Below the pieces are notes generated by a model. That model was not told where the DNA came from. It was given only the letters and a program-made list of their open reading frames with translations, and did no database searches. From Hymenobacter ginkgonis (lineage in GTDB: Bacteria > Bacteroidota > Bacteroidia > Cytophagales > Hymenobacteraceae), in contig NZ_WQKZ01000003.1 in the NCBI RefSeq assembly GCF_009755225.1, forward strand, positions 620,001 through 684,000: DNA of 64,000 bases, read 5' to 3'. Positions 34,075 to 41,795 of the stretch are shown piece after piece; within the stretch, counting starts at the first letter, position 1, and each line of letters starts with the position of its first letter. A program made the position numbers and the translations under genes.

Positions 34075-34678
34075 GAGGAGGAAGTGCACAGAGATACTAG
34101 CGGTTGTGGGTGCGAGGAGAGAAATTAATACGTGCCATAGAAAACCAATCTTTGGTGAGCGGTGAACGCCGAAGCTCGCTGCATCGTCCGAAAGCTAGGC
34201 TGGCAGTCGCTGGATAACCCTCCTAATTCGGCCATTCGGAGGGTTATCCCGACCAATCGCTCGCAGTGCACGCCGCTGGCGCTGGCACTTGCGCTTCGAA
34301 GACAGCCCTACCCCCCCAGGCCGGGCCCAGCCAAGTGCTGGCATGCAGGCGCGCGGCTTCCGCCAAGCAGCTTGGCACCGGTAAACCCCTGGGGCAGCCC
34401 GCCAGCTATTCCCCCGGATTTTCTCTGAAGACCGGGCGGCGTAGGCTGCCCCAATGAAGTTATCGGGCGAGTTCAGCCTGCTAGCAGCTGGGGAGACAAG
34501 GGCGGCCGTTTGGCCGCGCGCTGGGCGCGTAGAGTATGGCGCGAGGAGCCTGGCGGCTAGGGCAGGGGGTAGTATTTACGAGGGCGTGTGCTTACCTGCT
34601 TCGACCACCCCAACCTGGCGCGCGTACAGGGATGCCAGCACCGTTCAGTACAGCAAACAGCGTAAAATTCCTCGCATT
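34075..34678. other. Gene-free divergent region with hairpin
   Basis: About 600 bp between the DUF3500 operon and the first SDR. It contains a perfect 12-bp hairpin, GGATAACCCTCC (34212-34223) with GGAGGGTTATCC (34238-34249), and a CCTACCCCCCC run near 34307. The hairpin lies about 140 bp upstream of the lipoprotein start and could be a transcription stop or a regulator site. Open frames here look random. Confidence 0.5.
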
Positions 34679-35455
34679 ATGGCTCGTATTTTCATCACGG
34701 GTTCAGCCGATGGGCTGGGCCAACTCGCTGCTCGTCAGCTTGTGCAGCAGGGCCACCAGGTTGTGCTGCACGCCCGCAGCCCCGAGCGGGCCAACGAGGC
34801 ACGGGCCGCCGTGCCGCCGGCCGAAGCGGCCGTGGCGGGCGACCTATCCACGCTGGCCGGCGTGCGCCAGGTGGCCGAACAGGTGAAGGAGCTAGGTTCC
34901 TTCGATGCCGTTATTCACAATGCGGGCCTCTACCAGGTGCCCCGCCTCGTGCCCACGGCCGATGGCTGGCCGCCCCTGCTAGCCGTCAACTCGCTGGCGC
35001 CCTACCTACTAACCTGCCTCATGGAGCGCCCCGCCCGGCTGGTGTACCTCAGCTCGGGGATGCACCGCCAGGGTGATGCCAGCCTGCGCGACCTTACCTG
35101 GCAGGAGCGGCCCTGGAACACTACCCAAGCCTACTGCGACTCCAAGCTGCACGACCTGCTGCTGGCCAATGCCGTGGCCCGGCGCTGGCCCGCGGTCTTG
35201 GCCAACGCCGTTGACCCCGGCTGGGTCCCCACTAAAATGGGTGGCGCCGGGGCCCCTGATAGTTTGACCGAGGGGGCCAAAACCCAGGCCTGGCTGGCGG
35301 CCGGCACCGACCCGGCCGCGCACGTTACTGGCCAGTACCTGTATCACCAGCGGCCAAGCGCTACCCACCCGCAGGCTGCCAATGTAGACTTACAGGAGCA
35401 GTTTTTGGCGGAATGTGCCCGGCTCACGGGCATTTCGTTGCCGGCCCACGCGTAA
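34679..35455 (+). CDS. SDR-family protein, NAD(P)-binding
   Basis: 258 residues from the ATG at 34679 (MARIFITGSADGLGQLAA); the frame is open upstream but without homology. It has the nucleotide loop TGSADGLG, HNAGLYQVP, LVYLSSGMHRQ with active Ser, and AYCDSKLHDLL with the Tyr-x-x-x-Lys pair. DPGWVPTKMGGAGAP is typical of the long-chain retinol dehydrogenase/WWOX-like branch. Substrate unknown. The next SDR follows after 105 bp on the same strand. Confidence 0.88.
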   Translation: MARIFITGSADGLGQLAARQLVQQGHQVVLHARSPERANEARAAVPPAEAAVAGDLSTLAGVRQVAEQVKELGSFDAVIHNAGLYQVPRLVPTADGWPPLLAVNSLAPYLLTCLMERPARLVYLSSGMHRQGDASLRDLTWQERPWNTTQAYCDSKLHDLLLANAVARRWPAVLANAVDPGWVPTKMGGAGAPDSLTEGAKTQAWLAAGTDPAAHVTGQYLYHQRPSATHPQAANVDLQEQFLAECARLTGISLPAHA

Positions 35456-35560
35456 TTGGCGGGGGTAGTAAGCATTCGAGTAATGCAGTAATTAACTAGT
35501 GAATAAGCTTGCTACCCCCTCCTGGTCCGCCAACCCAATCACCTTATTCCCTTCGCGAAC

Positions 35561-36193
35561 ATGAAAAATAAAATTGCCATTATCGGGGCCGGCTCCGGCA
35601 TCAGCCAGGCGGTCGCCCATCGCTTCGGCCAGGAGGGCTACGAAGTAGTGCTCATAGCCCGAAACGCGGCCCGCCTGCAAGAGCGGGTAGCTGAACTGCA
35701 AGCGGCGGGCATTGTCGCGACTTCGGCAGTGGCCGACAGCAGCCAACCCGACCAACTGAAACAGGCGCTGACGGGCCTCGACGGGCTGCGGGTAGTGCAC
35801 TACAATGCGGCTGCTTTACGTAGCGCCGACGTGCTGGCAGAAACTGCGGAAAGCCTCCTCCAGGATTTTGCCGTGAACGTGGTGGGCCTGCTCACGGCCG
35901 TGCAGGCCGCTCTGCCCCAACTCGAAGCCCAGCGGGGTAGCGTGCTGATAACGGGCGGCGGCCTGGCCAAACATCCTCACCCGGCCTACGCGTCGCTGGC
36001 CCTGGGCAAAGCAGCCCAGGCCAACCTGGCTAATAGCTTGGCGCAGGCAGTGCAGCCAAAAGGGGTCTACGTGGGTGTGCTGCAAATCAATGCCCAGGTC
36101 AGCGAATCCGACGCGGTGCATAACCCCACGGCTATTGCCCAGCGCTTCTGGGCCATGCACACAGGCCGCACGCAAGGGGAAGTTGAGCTTTAG
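35561..36193 (+). CDS. SDR-family protein lacking the catalytic tyrosine
   Basis: 210 residues: Rossmann start KIAIIGAGSGISQAVAHRFG, ARNAARLQERVAEL, HYNAAALRSADVLAET, VLITGGGLAKHPHPAYASLALGKAA. Where the usual Tyr-x-x-x-Lys stands, the motif here is SLALGK: the Lys is kept but the Tyr position is Leu. It is shorter than classical SDRs and ends soon after the active site. Such atypical members may bind NAD(P) as regulators or use other residues. It is probably cotranscribed with the SDR upstream. The hairpin at 36306-36331 may end the transcript. Confidence 0.85.
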   Translation: MKNKIAIIGAGSGISQAVAHRFGQEGYEVVLIARNAARLQERVAELQAAGIVATSAVADSSQPDQLKQALTGLDGLRVVHYNAAALRSADVLAETAESLLQDFAVNVVGLLTAVQAALPQLEAQRGSVLITGGGLAKHPHPAYASLALGKAAQANLANSLAQAVQPKGVYVGVLQINAQVSESDAVHNPTAIAQRFWAMHTGRTQGEVEL

Positions 36194-36305
36194 CGCCTTG
36201 GGGGCTTGCAGTCAGGGTAGTGGCAAAAAAGCAGGTTGAGTAGAAAATAGAACTTGTTAAAAGCTAGGCCCCTTAGCAGGAAAAACGCGCGAAATAAGTA
36301 CTAAT

Positions 36306-36331
36306 GCCTCACTGCATCGGGAGGCTTTTTT
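36306..36331 (+). terminator. Weak intrinsic terminator
   Basis: Stem GCCTC (36306-36310) and GAGGC (36321-36325) with a 10-nt loop, followed by six T residues. It lies 110 bp downstream of the second SDR and ahead of the PAS kinase. The stem is short, but the T-run makes a rho-independent stop plausible. Confidence 0.5.
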
Positions 36332-36499
36332 GAGGGGGTAGGGCTGGTAAACCAGCACTTGCAAAAAGATAGCTACTGCGGCCCGCGCTCAAAGATTGGC
36401 CCCTGCGCAGGCGCCGCTGCGAACGGCGCTGGCCGGCTGGTCGAATACTTACTTGGCGGAGCATTTTCTTATCTTCGCTTAGGCTTTTCAGCTGTTCGT

Positions 36500-38665
36500 A
36501 TGTCTGCTACTGCTATCCTACTAGCCGATTTATTTGCCCCTGAAGACTGGTTGACCTTGCTCGATGTGTCGCTGACGGGCATCCACTTGCTGCGCCCCAT
36601 TTATGCGCCGGATGGGGCCACCATCGTGGACTTTGCTATTGAGTACCTCAACCCGGCCGGGCAGCGCATAATGGGCCTGTCGGAGCAGCCGGGCGGCACG
36701 CTGCTGGGCCGCTTTCCGCACGCCATGGCCGAGGGGATATTTGAGTACTACCAGCGCACGTTCGAGACGGGCGAGCAGCTCAGCTACGAAACCAATTACC
36801 AGGCCGACGGGCTCGACAACTATTTCAAATTCTGCGCCCGGCGCAGCGGCCGGCACCTGCTGGTTAGTTTCACCGACACCAGCGACCAAGACCGTAGCGC
36901 GGTCGAAAAAGCCCTGCGGGAAAGCCAAGCGGCCGAAGAAGCTGCCCGCGCCGAGGCCGAGGCTCAGCGCCAGCGCTTCTACGACCTGCTGATGCAGCTG
37001 CCCGCCCAGGTGGCCGTGCACGAAGGCCCCGACCAAGTCCTTACCCTCGTTAACCCCGGCTACCAACAGCTGGCGCCGGGGCGCGAGCTACTGGGGCAGC
37101 CCAGCCGCGAGGCGTGGCCCGAGCTCGCCAGCCAAGGCATCCTCGACATCCTGGACCAGGTGTATCAAACGGGTGAGCCCTTTGTGGGAAAAGAAGTGCC
37201 TTTGCAGCTGGATTTTTTGCCCGCTGGCCGGGTTAAGCAAGTGTACTTGAACGCCTTCCTGCTACCCCTGCGCGATGCCCAAGGGCAGGTGCACGGCGTG
37301 CTCGACTACTCGTACGATGTTACGGAACAGGTGCTGACGCGTCGGCAATCGCAGCAGCTCAACCAGGAGCTAGCCGCCGCGCAGGCCGCCGCCGAGCGCG
37401 AGCGGGCCCTGCTGCAAGCCATGTTTACGCAGGCCCCGGTGGCCATTGCCCTCTTCCAGGGCGAGGAGGTGCGCGTGACCTCGGCCAACGAGCGCATGGC
37501 CGCCCTCTGGGGCCGCACGCCCGCGCAGGTGCTGGGCCGGCCGCTGGTAGAAGGGGTGCCCGAACTGCGGGGGCAAGGCTTTGATGAGATGATACAGCAG
37601 GTGCAGGCTACCGGGGTGCCCTACGTGGGCACCGAAGCGCGCGCCCAAATCCGGCAAGCGGAGCAACTGGTAAACCGATACTACAACTTTGTTTGCCAGC
37701 CGATTTACGACGCTGAAAATAGGTTGCTGGGCGTTATCAACGTAGGCACGGAAGTAACCGAGCAGGTAGTAGCCCGCCAGCGCGTCGAGCAACTCAACCA
37801 GGAGGCGCAGGCGGCCCGCGCCGAAGCCGAGCGCCAGCGCGGCGAGTTGGAGCGCGTGTTTGAGCAGGCCCCGGTGGCCATTGCCGTGTACCGAGGCCTC
37901 AACTATACCATCGAGCTGGCCAACGCCACGATAGCCCGCCTCTGGGGCCGCACCCGCGAGCAGCTGCTGGGCAAAGCCGTGTACGAGGCACTGCCCGAAG
38001 CAGCCGGCTGGGGCTACGAAGAGCTGATGGATGGCGTAATGGCCACGGGCGTGCCCTACGCCGCCCACGGCATGGAATCGCAGCACGAGCGCAACGGCCG
38101 CCTCGAAACGCTGTACTGGGATTTTGTGTACGTGCCCATGTATGCCCCCGACGGCGAAATCAATGGGGTGATGGTGGTAGCCACCGATACCACGGCCCAG
38201 GTGCTGGCCCGGCGGCAAGTCGAGCAGCTCAACCAAGAACTGGAAACCCGGGTGCAGCAGCGCACCCAGGAACTAGCGCAGCAAAGTAGCCGCTTAACGC
38301 GCTTACTCTACGAAGCCCCGGCGGCCATCGGGGTACTGGGCGGCCCCGATTTGGTATTTGAGTTAGTGAACGCCCGCTACGCCGCGCTTTTTCCCGGCCG
38401 GGCATTGCTGGGGCAGCCCATTCTGGCGGTGCTGCCCGAACTACTCGATGGTCCTGGCGCAAACCTGCTGCGCCAGGTACAACAAACCGGCGTCACGTTT
38501 GAGGGGCGCGAGGAACGAATGGACTTCGCCCAGTCGGGCGGCGGCCCGCTCGAAGCCCGCTACTTCGATTTCATTTACCAAGCGCGCTACGACACGGCTG
38601 GCGGCATCGACGGCCTCGTGCTCTTTGGCTTTGAAGTAACGGAGCAGGTGCGCGCCCGCCAGTAG
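36500..38665 (+). CDS. Multi-PAS sensor kinase, N-terminal part ending at internal amber codon
   Basis: 721 codons from the ATG at 36500 (MSATAILLADLFAPEDW) to TAG at 38663-38665. Five PAS-type units can be seen, each ending in a TEQV or TAQV pattern: about 10-130, 170-280, 310-420, 450-560, and 600-715. Between them lie coiled-coil linkers with LNQELETRVQQRTQEL and RAEAERQRGELERVFEQAPV. There is no transmembrane segment. After TAG the same frame continues into a sixth PAS and a complete kinase, so the gene appears cut by one mutation (CAG to TAG would restore RQQAEEGARRL). This part alone has no kinase. It would sense several signals in the cytoplasm. Confidence 0.85.
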   Translation: MSATAILLADLFAPEDWLTLLDVSLTGIHLLRPIYAPDGATIVDFAIEYLNPAGQRIMGLSEQPGGTLLGRFPHAMAEGIFEYYQRTFETGEQLSYETNYQADGLDNYFKFCARRSGRHLLVSFTDTSDQDRSAVEKALRESQAAEEAARAEAEAQRQRFYDLLMQLPAQVAVHEGPDQVLTLVNPGYQQLAPGRELLGQPSREAWPELASQGILDILDQVYQTGEPFVGKEVPLQLDFLPAGRVKQVYLNAFLLPLRDAQGQVHGVLDYSYDVTEQVLTRRQSQQLNQELAAAQAAAERERALLQAMFTQAPVAIALFQGEEVRVTSANERMAALWGRTPAQVLGRPLVEGVPELRGQGFDEMIQQVQATGVPYVGTEARAQIRQAEQLVNRYYNFVCQPIYDAENRLLGVINVGTEVTEQVVARQRVEQLNQEAQAARAEAERQRGELERVFEQAPVAIAVYRGLNYTIELANATIARLWGRTREQLLGKAVYEALPEAAGWGYEELMDGVMATGVPYAAHGMESQHERNGRLETLYWDFVYVPMYAPDGEINGVMVVATDTTAQVLARRQVEQLNQELETRVQQRTQELAQQSSRLTRLLYEAPAAIGVLGGPDLVFELVNARYAALFPGRALLGQPILAVLPELLDGPGANLLRQVQQTGVTFEGREERMDFAQSGGGPLEARYFDFIYQARYDTAGGIDGLVLFGFEVTEQVRARQ

Positions 38666-39814
38666 GCCGAGGAAGGCGCGCGGCGGCTTCAGCTGCTCAC
38701 CGATGCGCTCCCCGTGCTCATTGGCTACCTCGACCGGGAGCGGCGGTATCAGTTCAACAACGAGGCCTACCGCGCTTGGTTCAACCAAGACCCGGCCGCG
38801 CTGCGTGGGCGGCTGGTGCGCGATGTGGTGGGCGAACAAGCCTACGCGGCTACCAGCGGCTACATGGACCGGGCCCTGGCCGGCGAGCGGCTGGACTTCG
38901 AGGCCACCATGCCCTACCGCGAAGGTTTCACCAAGCACATCCACACCAATTACGTGCCCGATGTGCGCGACGGGCAGGTTATTGGCTTCTACACATTGGT
39001 GCAGGATGTGACCGAGCAGGTTGAGGCGCTACGGCAAGTGGCCGCCCTCAACGAGCAATTGGTCGTTATAAACAAAGAATTAGCAACGGCTAACGACGAA
39101 CTCGGCACGGCCAACCGCCAGCTCACGCGCACCAACGTGGACCTGGACAACTTTATCTACACGGCCTCGCACGACCTGCGGGCGCCCATCACCAACATCG
39201 AAGGCCTGCTGCTGGCTTTGCGCGAGCAAATTTCTGCTTCGGCAGCCCTGTCGGACAACCTCATTCCGCAGCTGCTAGACATGATGCAGGGTGCGGTAGA
39301 GCGCTTTCAGGTGACCATTGCCCAGCTTACCGACATTGCCCGCCTCCAGCAGGCCCACGACCTGGCCACCGAAGAGGTTGCCGTGGCCGAAGTGGTCGAA
39401 GCCGTGCGCCTAGACCTAGCCCCTCAGCTTACGCAAGCCGCCGCGCAGCTACTGGTGGACGTTGCCCCCGACCTGCGCGTGTCCTTCGCACCCAAAAACC
39501 TGCGCTCGGTGGTGTACAACTTGCTCAGCAACGCCATTAAGTATCGGCACCCGGCCCGCCAGCCGGTTGTTCGGCTGCGGGCCGAACGCCGGGAGCCGGC
39601 CGTTGTGTTTACCGTGCAGGACAACGGTCTGGGGCTGAGTGCGCAGCAGCAGGGCCAGTTGTTTGGTTTATTTCAGCGCCTGCACACCCATGTCGAAGGC
39701 ACGGGGGTAGGGCTGTATATGGTTAAGCGCATGGTCGAGAATGTGGGCGGCACGATTACGGTACAGAGCCAGCCCGAAATCGGCACCACTTTCATTATCC
39801 AACTACCCGCCTAA
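38666..39814 (+). CDS. C-terminal part of the multi-PAS histidine kinase
   Basis: In-frame continuation of the gene above after its TAG; an internal ATG-like start is absent until GTG/CTG codons near 38700, so translation of this half is uncertain. It encodes PAS six (about 38690-39030, LPVLIGYLDRERRYQFNNEA), a coiled coil (NEQLVVINKELATANDELG), HisKA with His at 39170-39172 (TASHDLRAPITNIEG), and HATPase_c (LLSNAIKYRHPARQPV, DNGLGLSAQQQGQ, GTGVGLYMVKRM). All kinase motifs are intact, which argues that the stop is recent or that the sequence has an error. No response regulator is next to it. Confidence 0.85.
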   Translation, partial: AEEGARRLQLLTDALPVLIGYLDRERRYQFNNEAYRAWFNQDPAALRGRLVRDVVGEQAYAATSGYMDRALAGERLDFEATMPYREGFTKHIHTNYVPDVRDGQVIGFYTLVQDVTEQVEALRQVAALNEQLVVINKELATANDELGTANRQLTRTNVDLDNFIYTASHDLRAPITNIEGLLLALREQISASAALSDNLIPQLLDMMQGAVERFQVTIAQLTDIARLQQAHDLATEEVAVAEVVEAVRLDLAPQLTQAAAQLLVDVAPDLRVSFAPKNLRSVVYNLLSNAIKYRHPARQPVVRLRAERREPAVVFTVQDNGLGLSAQQQGQLFGLFQRLHTHVEGTGVGLYMVKRMVENVGGTITVQSQPEIGTTFIIQLPA

Positions 39815-39831
39815 ACTTATATAATCTGCCG

Positions 39832-40161
39832 GTGAAGCCGCCAGGCCCTGCCTACCCCCGCCAGTTTGGGGCGCGCCGCTACCCCGTGCTCGGCGCACAA
39901 GGCCAGGTGGTGCAGCTTCTTTCGTCGGTGCCAGGGTACGGCTGCCGTGCTGGCCCCGGCCCACCGGCCCGAAAGCCAGGTAATGCACCAGGGCAGAGTG
40001 ACGGGCTACCCGCCTGCTACGACGTGACGGAGCAAATTCGCCCGCATCAGGGACGGCAGCGGCTAAAGAAGGACTTTGAAACCTGCGTGGCCGCGCATAC
40101 CCAGCAACTCGAAGCAGCCCAGGCAGCCACCGCGCGCCGGCAACGTTTAACAATAGGGTAG
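39832..40161 (+). pseudogene. Remnant of a related PAS kinase
   Basis: A 109-codon frame just after the kinase. Its first half is garbled (Pro/Arg/Gly-rich), but it holds YPVLGAQGQVVQLLSSV, YDVTEQIRPHQGRQRLK and THTQQLEAAQAATARR, which are clearly the end of a PAS unit and the coiled-coil linker used by the gene upstream (compare LNQELETRVQQRTQEL). No kinase follows. It is a decayed partial duplicate and may come from an earlier tandem copy. Confidence 0.6.
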
Positions 40162-40239
40162 ATTTAGGGCAATAGGCGGCAACGGCGGGCTAACCGAGGC
40201 TTTTGCAGTCCGCAGCGTTGCATAAGCGCTAGACTTAGC

Positions 40240-40295
40240 AGAAGGAAAAAAATAATCCCAGCAGCTGTCCCCCGCACCGGGAGCAACTGCTGGGA
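40240..40295 (-). terminator. Intrinsic terminator of the azoreductase gene
   Basis: On the minus strand a 12-bp stem (40295-40284 with 40267-40256, one mismatch, TCCCAGCAG core) with a 16-nt loop is followed by a T-rich tail (TTATTTTTTTCC, about 40255-40243). It begins about 40 bp after the azoreductase stop. A classic rho-independent layout. Confidence 0.75.
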
Positions 40296-40335
40296 CCAGT
40301 CCGCAATTTGTGCACGTGGGTGCGGCCCACCCGGC

Positions 40336-40932
40336 CTATACAGCTACGCTATCGATGCCTTTTTGCAACGCGGTCGCCTGAAATTCTGGTAGCTTCACGC
40401 CTTCGGCGCGGGCTATAGTGACATCACGCATGCCCAGAAAACCCAGCATCCAGCGCAGGTAAGGCGCGGCGAAGTCGTAGGGCTGCATTGGCCCCTCGGA
40501 GTAGATGCCCCCGCTGGACAGCGCAACGTACACCTTTTTACCCGTAATGAGCCCTTCGGGACCGGTAGGAGTGTAGCGGAACGTACTATTCGCCCGCGTT
40601 AAGTGGTCAAGCCACGCCTTCAGCGAAGAAGCAATAGTGAAGTTGTAGAACGGAGACCCGATAACGAGTACGTCCGCCGCCATTACTTCGGCAATTGCCT
40701 CATCGGAGTGGCGCACGGCCTGCTGTTGCTCGGGCGAGCGCTCTTCGGCGGGCGCGAAGTAGGCTTGCAAGTGCGTTTCTTCGAGGTGAGGAAACGGGTG
40801 CTTGGCTACGTTGCGCACAACCACCGTACTGCCCGGATGCGCAGCCAGTAGCTTGTCGATAATGCCTTGGCTGAGTTTTGTGCTGAACGACTCGGCACCG
40901 CGAGCACTGGAAATGATTTGCAGAATCTGCAT
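40336..40932 (-). CDS. azoR: FMN-dependent NADH-azoreductase
   Basis: 198 residues from the ATG at 40932 (MQILQIISSARGAESFS); the extra upstream codons are not family-like. Flavodoxin-like fold: SARGAESFSTKLSQGIIDK phosphate loop, DVLVIGSPFYNFTIASSLKAWLDHL, and VALSSGGIYSEGPMQPYDFA, which bind FMN. It reduces azo bonds and quinones with NAD(P)H and is often part of thiol or quinone stress defence. It is divergent from an HxlR regulator 230 bp away with a palindromic site between them, and it has its own terminator. Confidence 0.93.
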   Translation of the reverse strand: MQILQIISSARGAESFSTKLSQGIIDKLLAAHPGSTVVVRNVAKHPFPHLEETHLQAYFAPAEERSPEQQQAVRHSDEAIAEVMAADVLVIGSPFYNFTIASSLKAWLDHLTRANSTFRYTPTGPEGLITGKKVYVALSSGGIYSEGPMQPYDFAAPYLRWMLGFLGMRDVTIARAEGVKLPEFQATALQKGIDSVAV

Positions 40933-41105
40933 GGGGAAGGGGTAAAGGGAGGAAAGGCAAGCTAATGACACGTAACGCGCAGCCCCCGAGCCGCTGCTCG
41001 CCAACTAAGCGGTTGGGTAGGCTGTTGGGTATTCTGATTACCTCAAGCAATCAGCTAGCGGTTTGTTGGTACTTTTCGCCAACTGCAGATTACTAGCCGG
41101 TAGCC

Positions 41106-41125
41106 TGATTACCAGTAGGTAATCA
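41106..41125. promoter_or_regulatory. Candidate HxlR operator
   Basis: A perfect palindrome TGATTACC-AGTA-GGTAATCA 39 bp before the HxlR start. The half-site TGATTACC recurs at 41035-41042 in the same divergent gap between azoR and the regulator. Symmetric 8-bp arms with a 4-bp spacer suit a winged-helix dimer. Binding is inferred. Confidence 0.6.
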
Positions 41126-41163
41126 TCCGTTTTAGTCCTTTTGCCTTTTCTCTCCGCTCTCGC

Positions 41164-41529
41164 ATGACTACCGCTGACTTTTCAGAATGCGCCCTCGCGA
41201 TGCAGGCACTGCGCAATGCCTTGCCGGTCGTCAATAGCAAGTGGAAGCTGCAAATCATTGTGGCGCTGCGGGGCGGCACCCGGCATTTCCGCGGGTTAGA
41301 GCGCAGCGTTGCGGGTATCTCCACCAAAGTGCTGGCCAAGGAGTTGAAGGAGTTGGAAGCCCATCAGTTCATCGCCCGCACGGTGCACCCCGGCCCGCCC
41401 GTGGTGGTAGACTACCACGTCTTGCCCTATGCACACTCGCTCGACCCCGTCATTGAGGTCATAAAAGCGTGGGGCAGCCAACATCAGCAGCGCTTAGATG
41501 CACTCCACGCGGCGCAAGTAGAGAAGTAA
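41164..41529 (+). CDS. HxlR-family transcriptional regulator of azoR
   Basis: 121 residues, single winged helix: LPVVNSKWKLQIIVALRGG, FRGLERSVAGISTKVLAKEL, LEAHQFIARTVHPGPPVVVD, YHVLPYAHSLDPVIEVIKAW. It carries one Cys (FSECALAM, residue 9), at the position where thiol-sensing HxlR proteins such as HypR have a redox Cys; the similarity in position is noted, not tested. It faces azoR on the other strand, so it likely controls quinone or electrophile response. Confidence 0.92.
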   Translation: MTTADFSECALAMQALRNALPVVNSKWKLQIIVALRGGTRHFRGLERSVAGISTKVLAKELKELEAHQFIARTVHPGPPVVVDYHVLPYAHSLDPVIEVIKAWGSQHQQRLDALHAAQVEK

Positions 41530-41795
41530 TTCTGAGCCGGAGGAACACTTGCTAGCCCGCAGAGACTGTTTTCAGTGATTCCGTTCTTGCACAGCCAGTA
41601 GACTCTCCGAAGCCGAACTGAAAAGGCGTCATGCTTCGACAGACTCAGCAGAACCGTCTCTCTAGCAAGCGGTGGCGGGTGCCATTGCAGTTGAGTTAAA
41701 TAATTGGCATCAAACCCTGAGTCTGGTCCAGAAAGCCACACTTTTGGGGGCTCAGCCTAATGTTGCATTGCTTTCACGCGCTAGGATAGCTTCGG

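Noticed and set aside
37370..38236. 288-codon minus-strand open frame
   Set aside because: Mirror of the PAS repeats in the kinase; its own repeats are only the complement of those.
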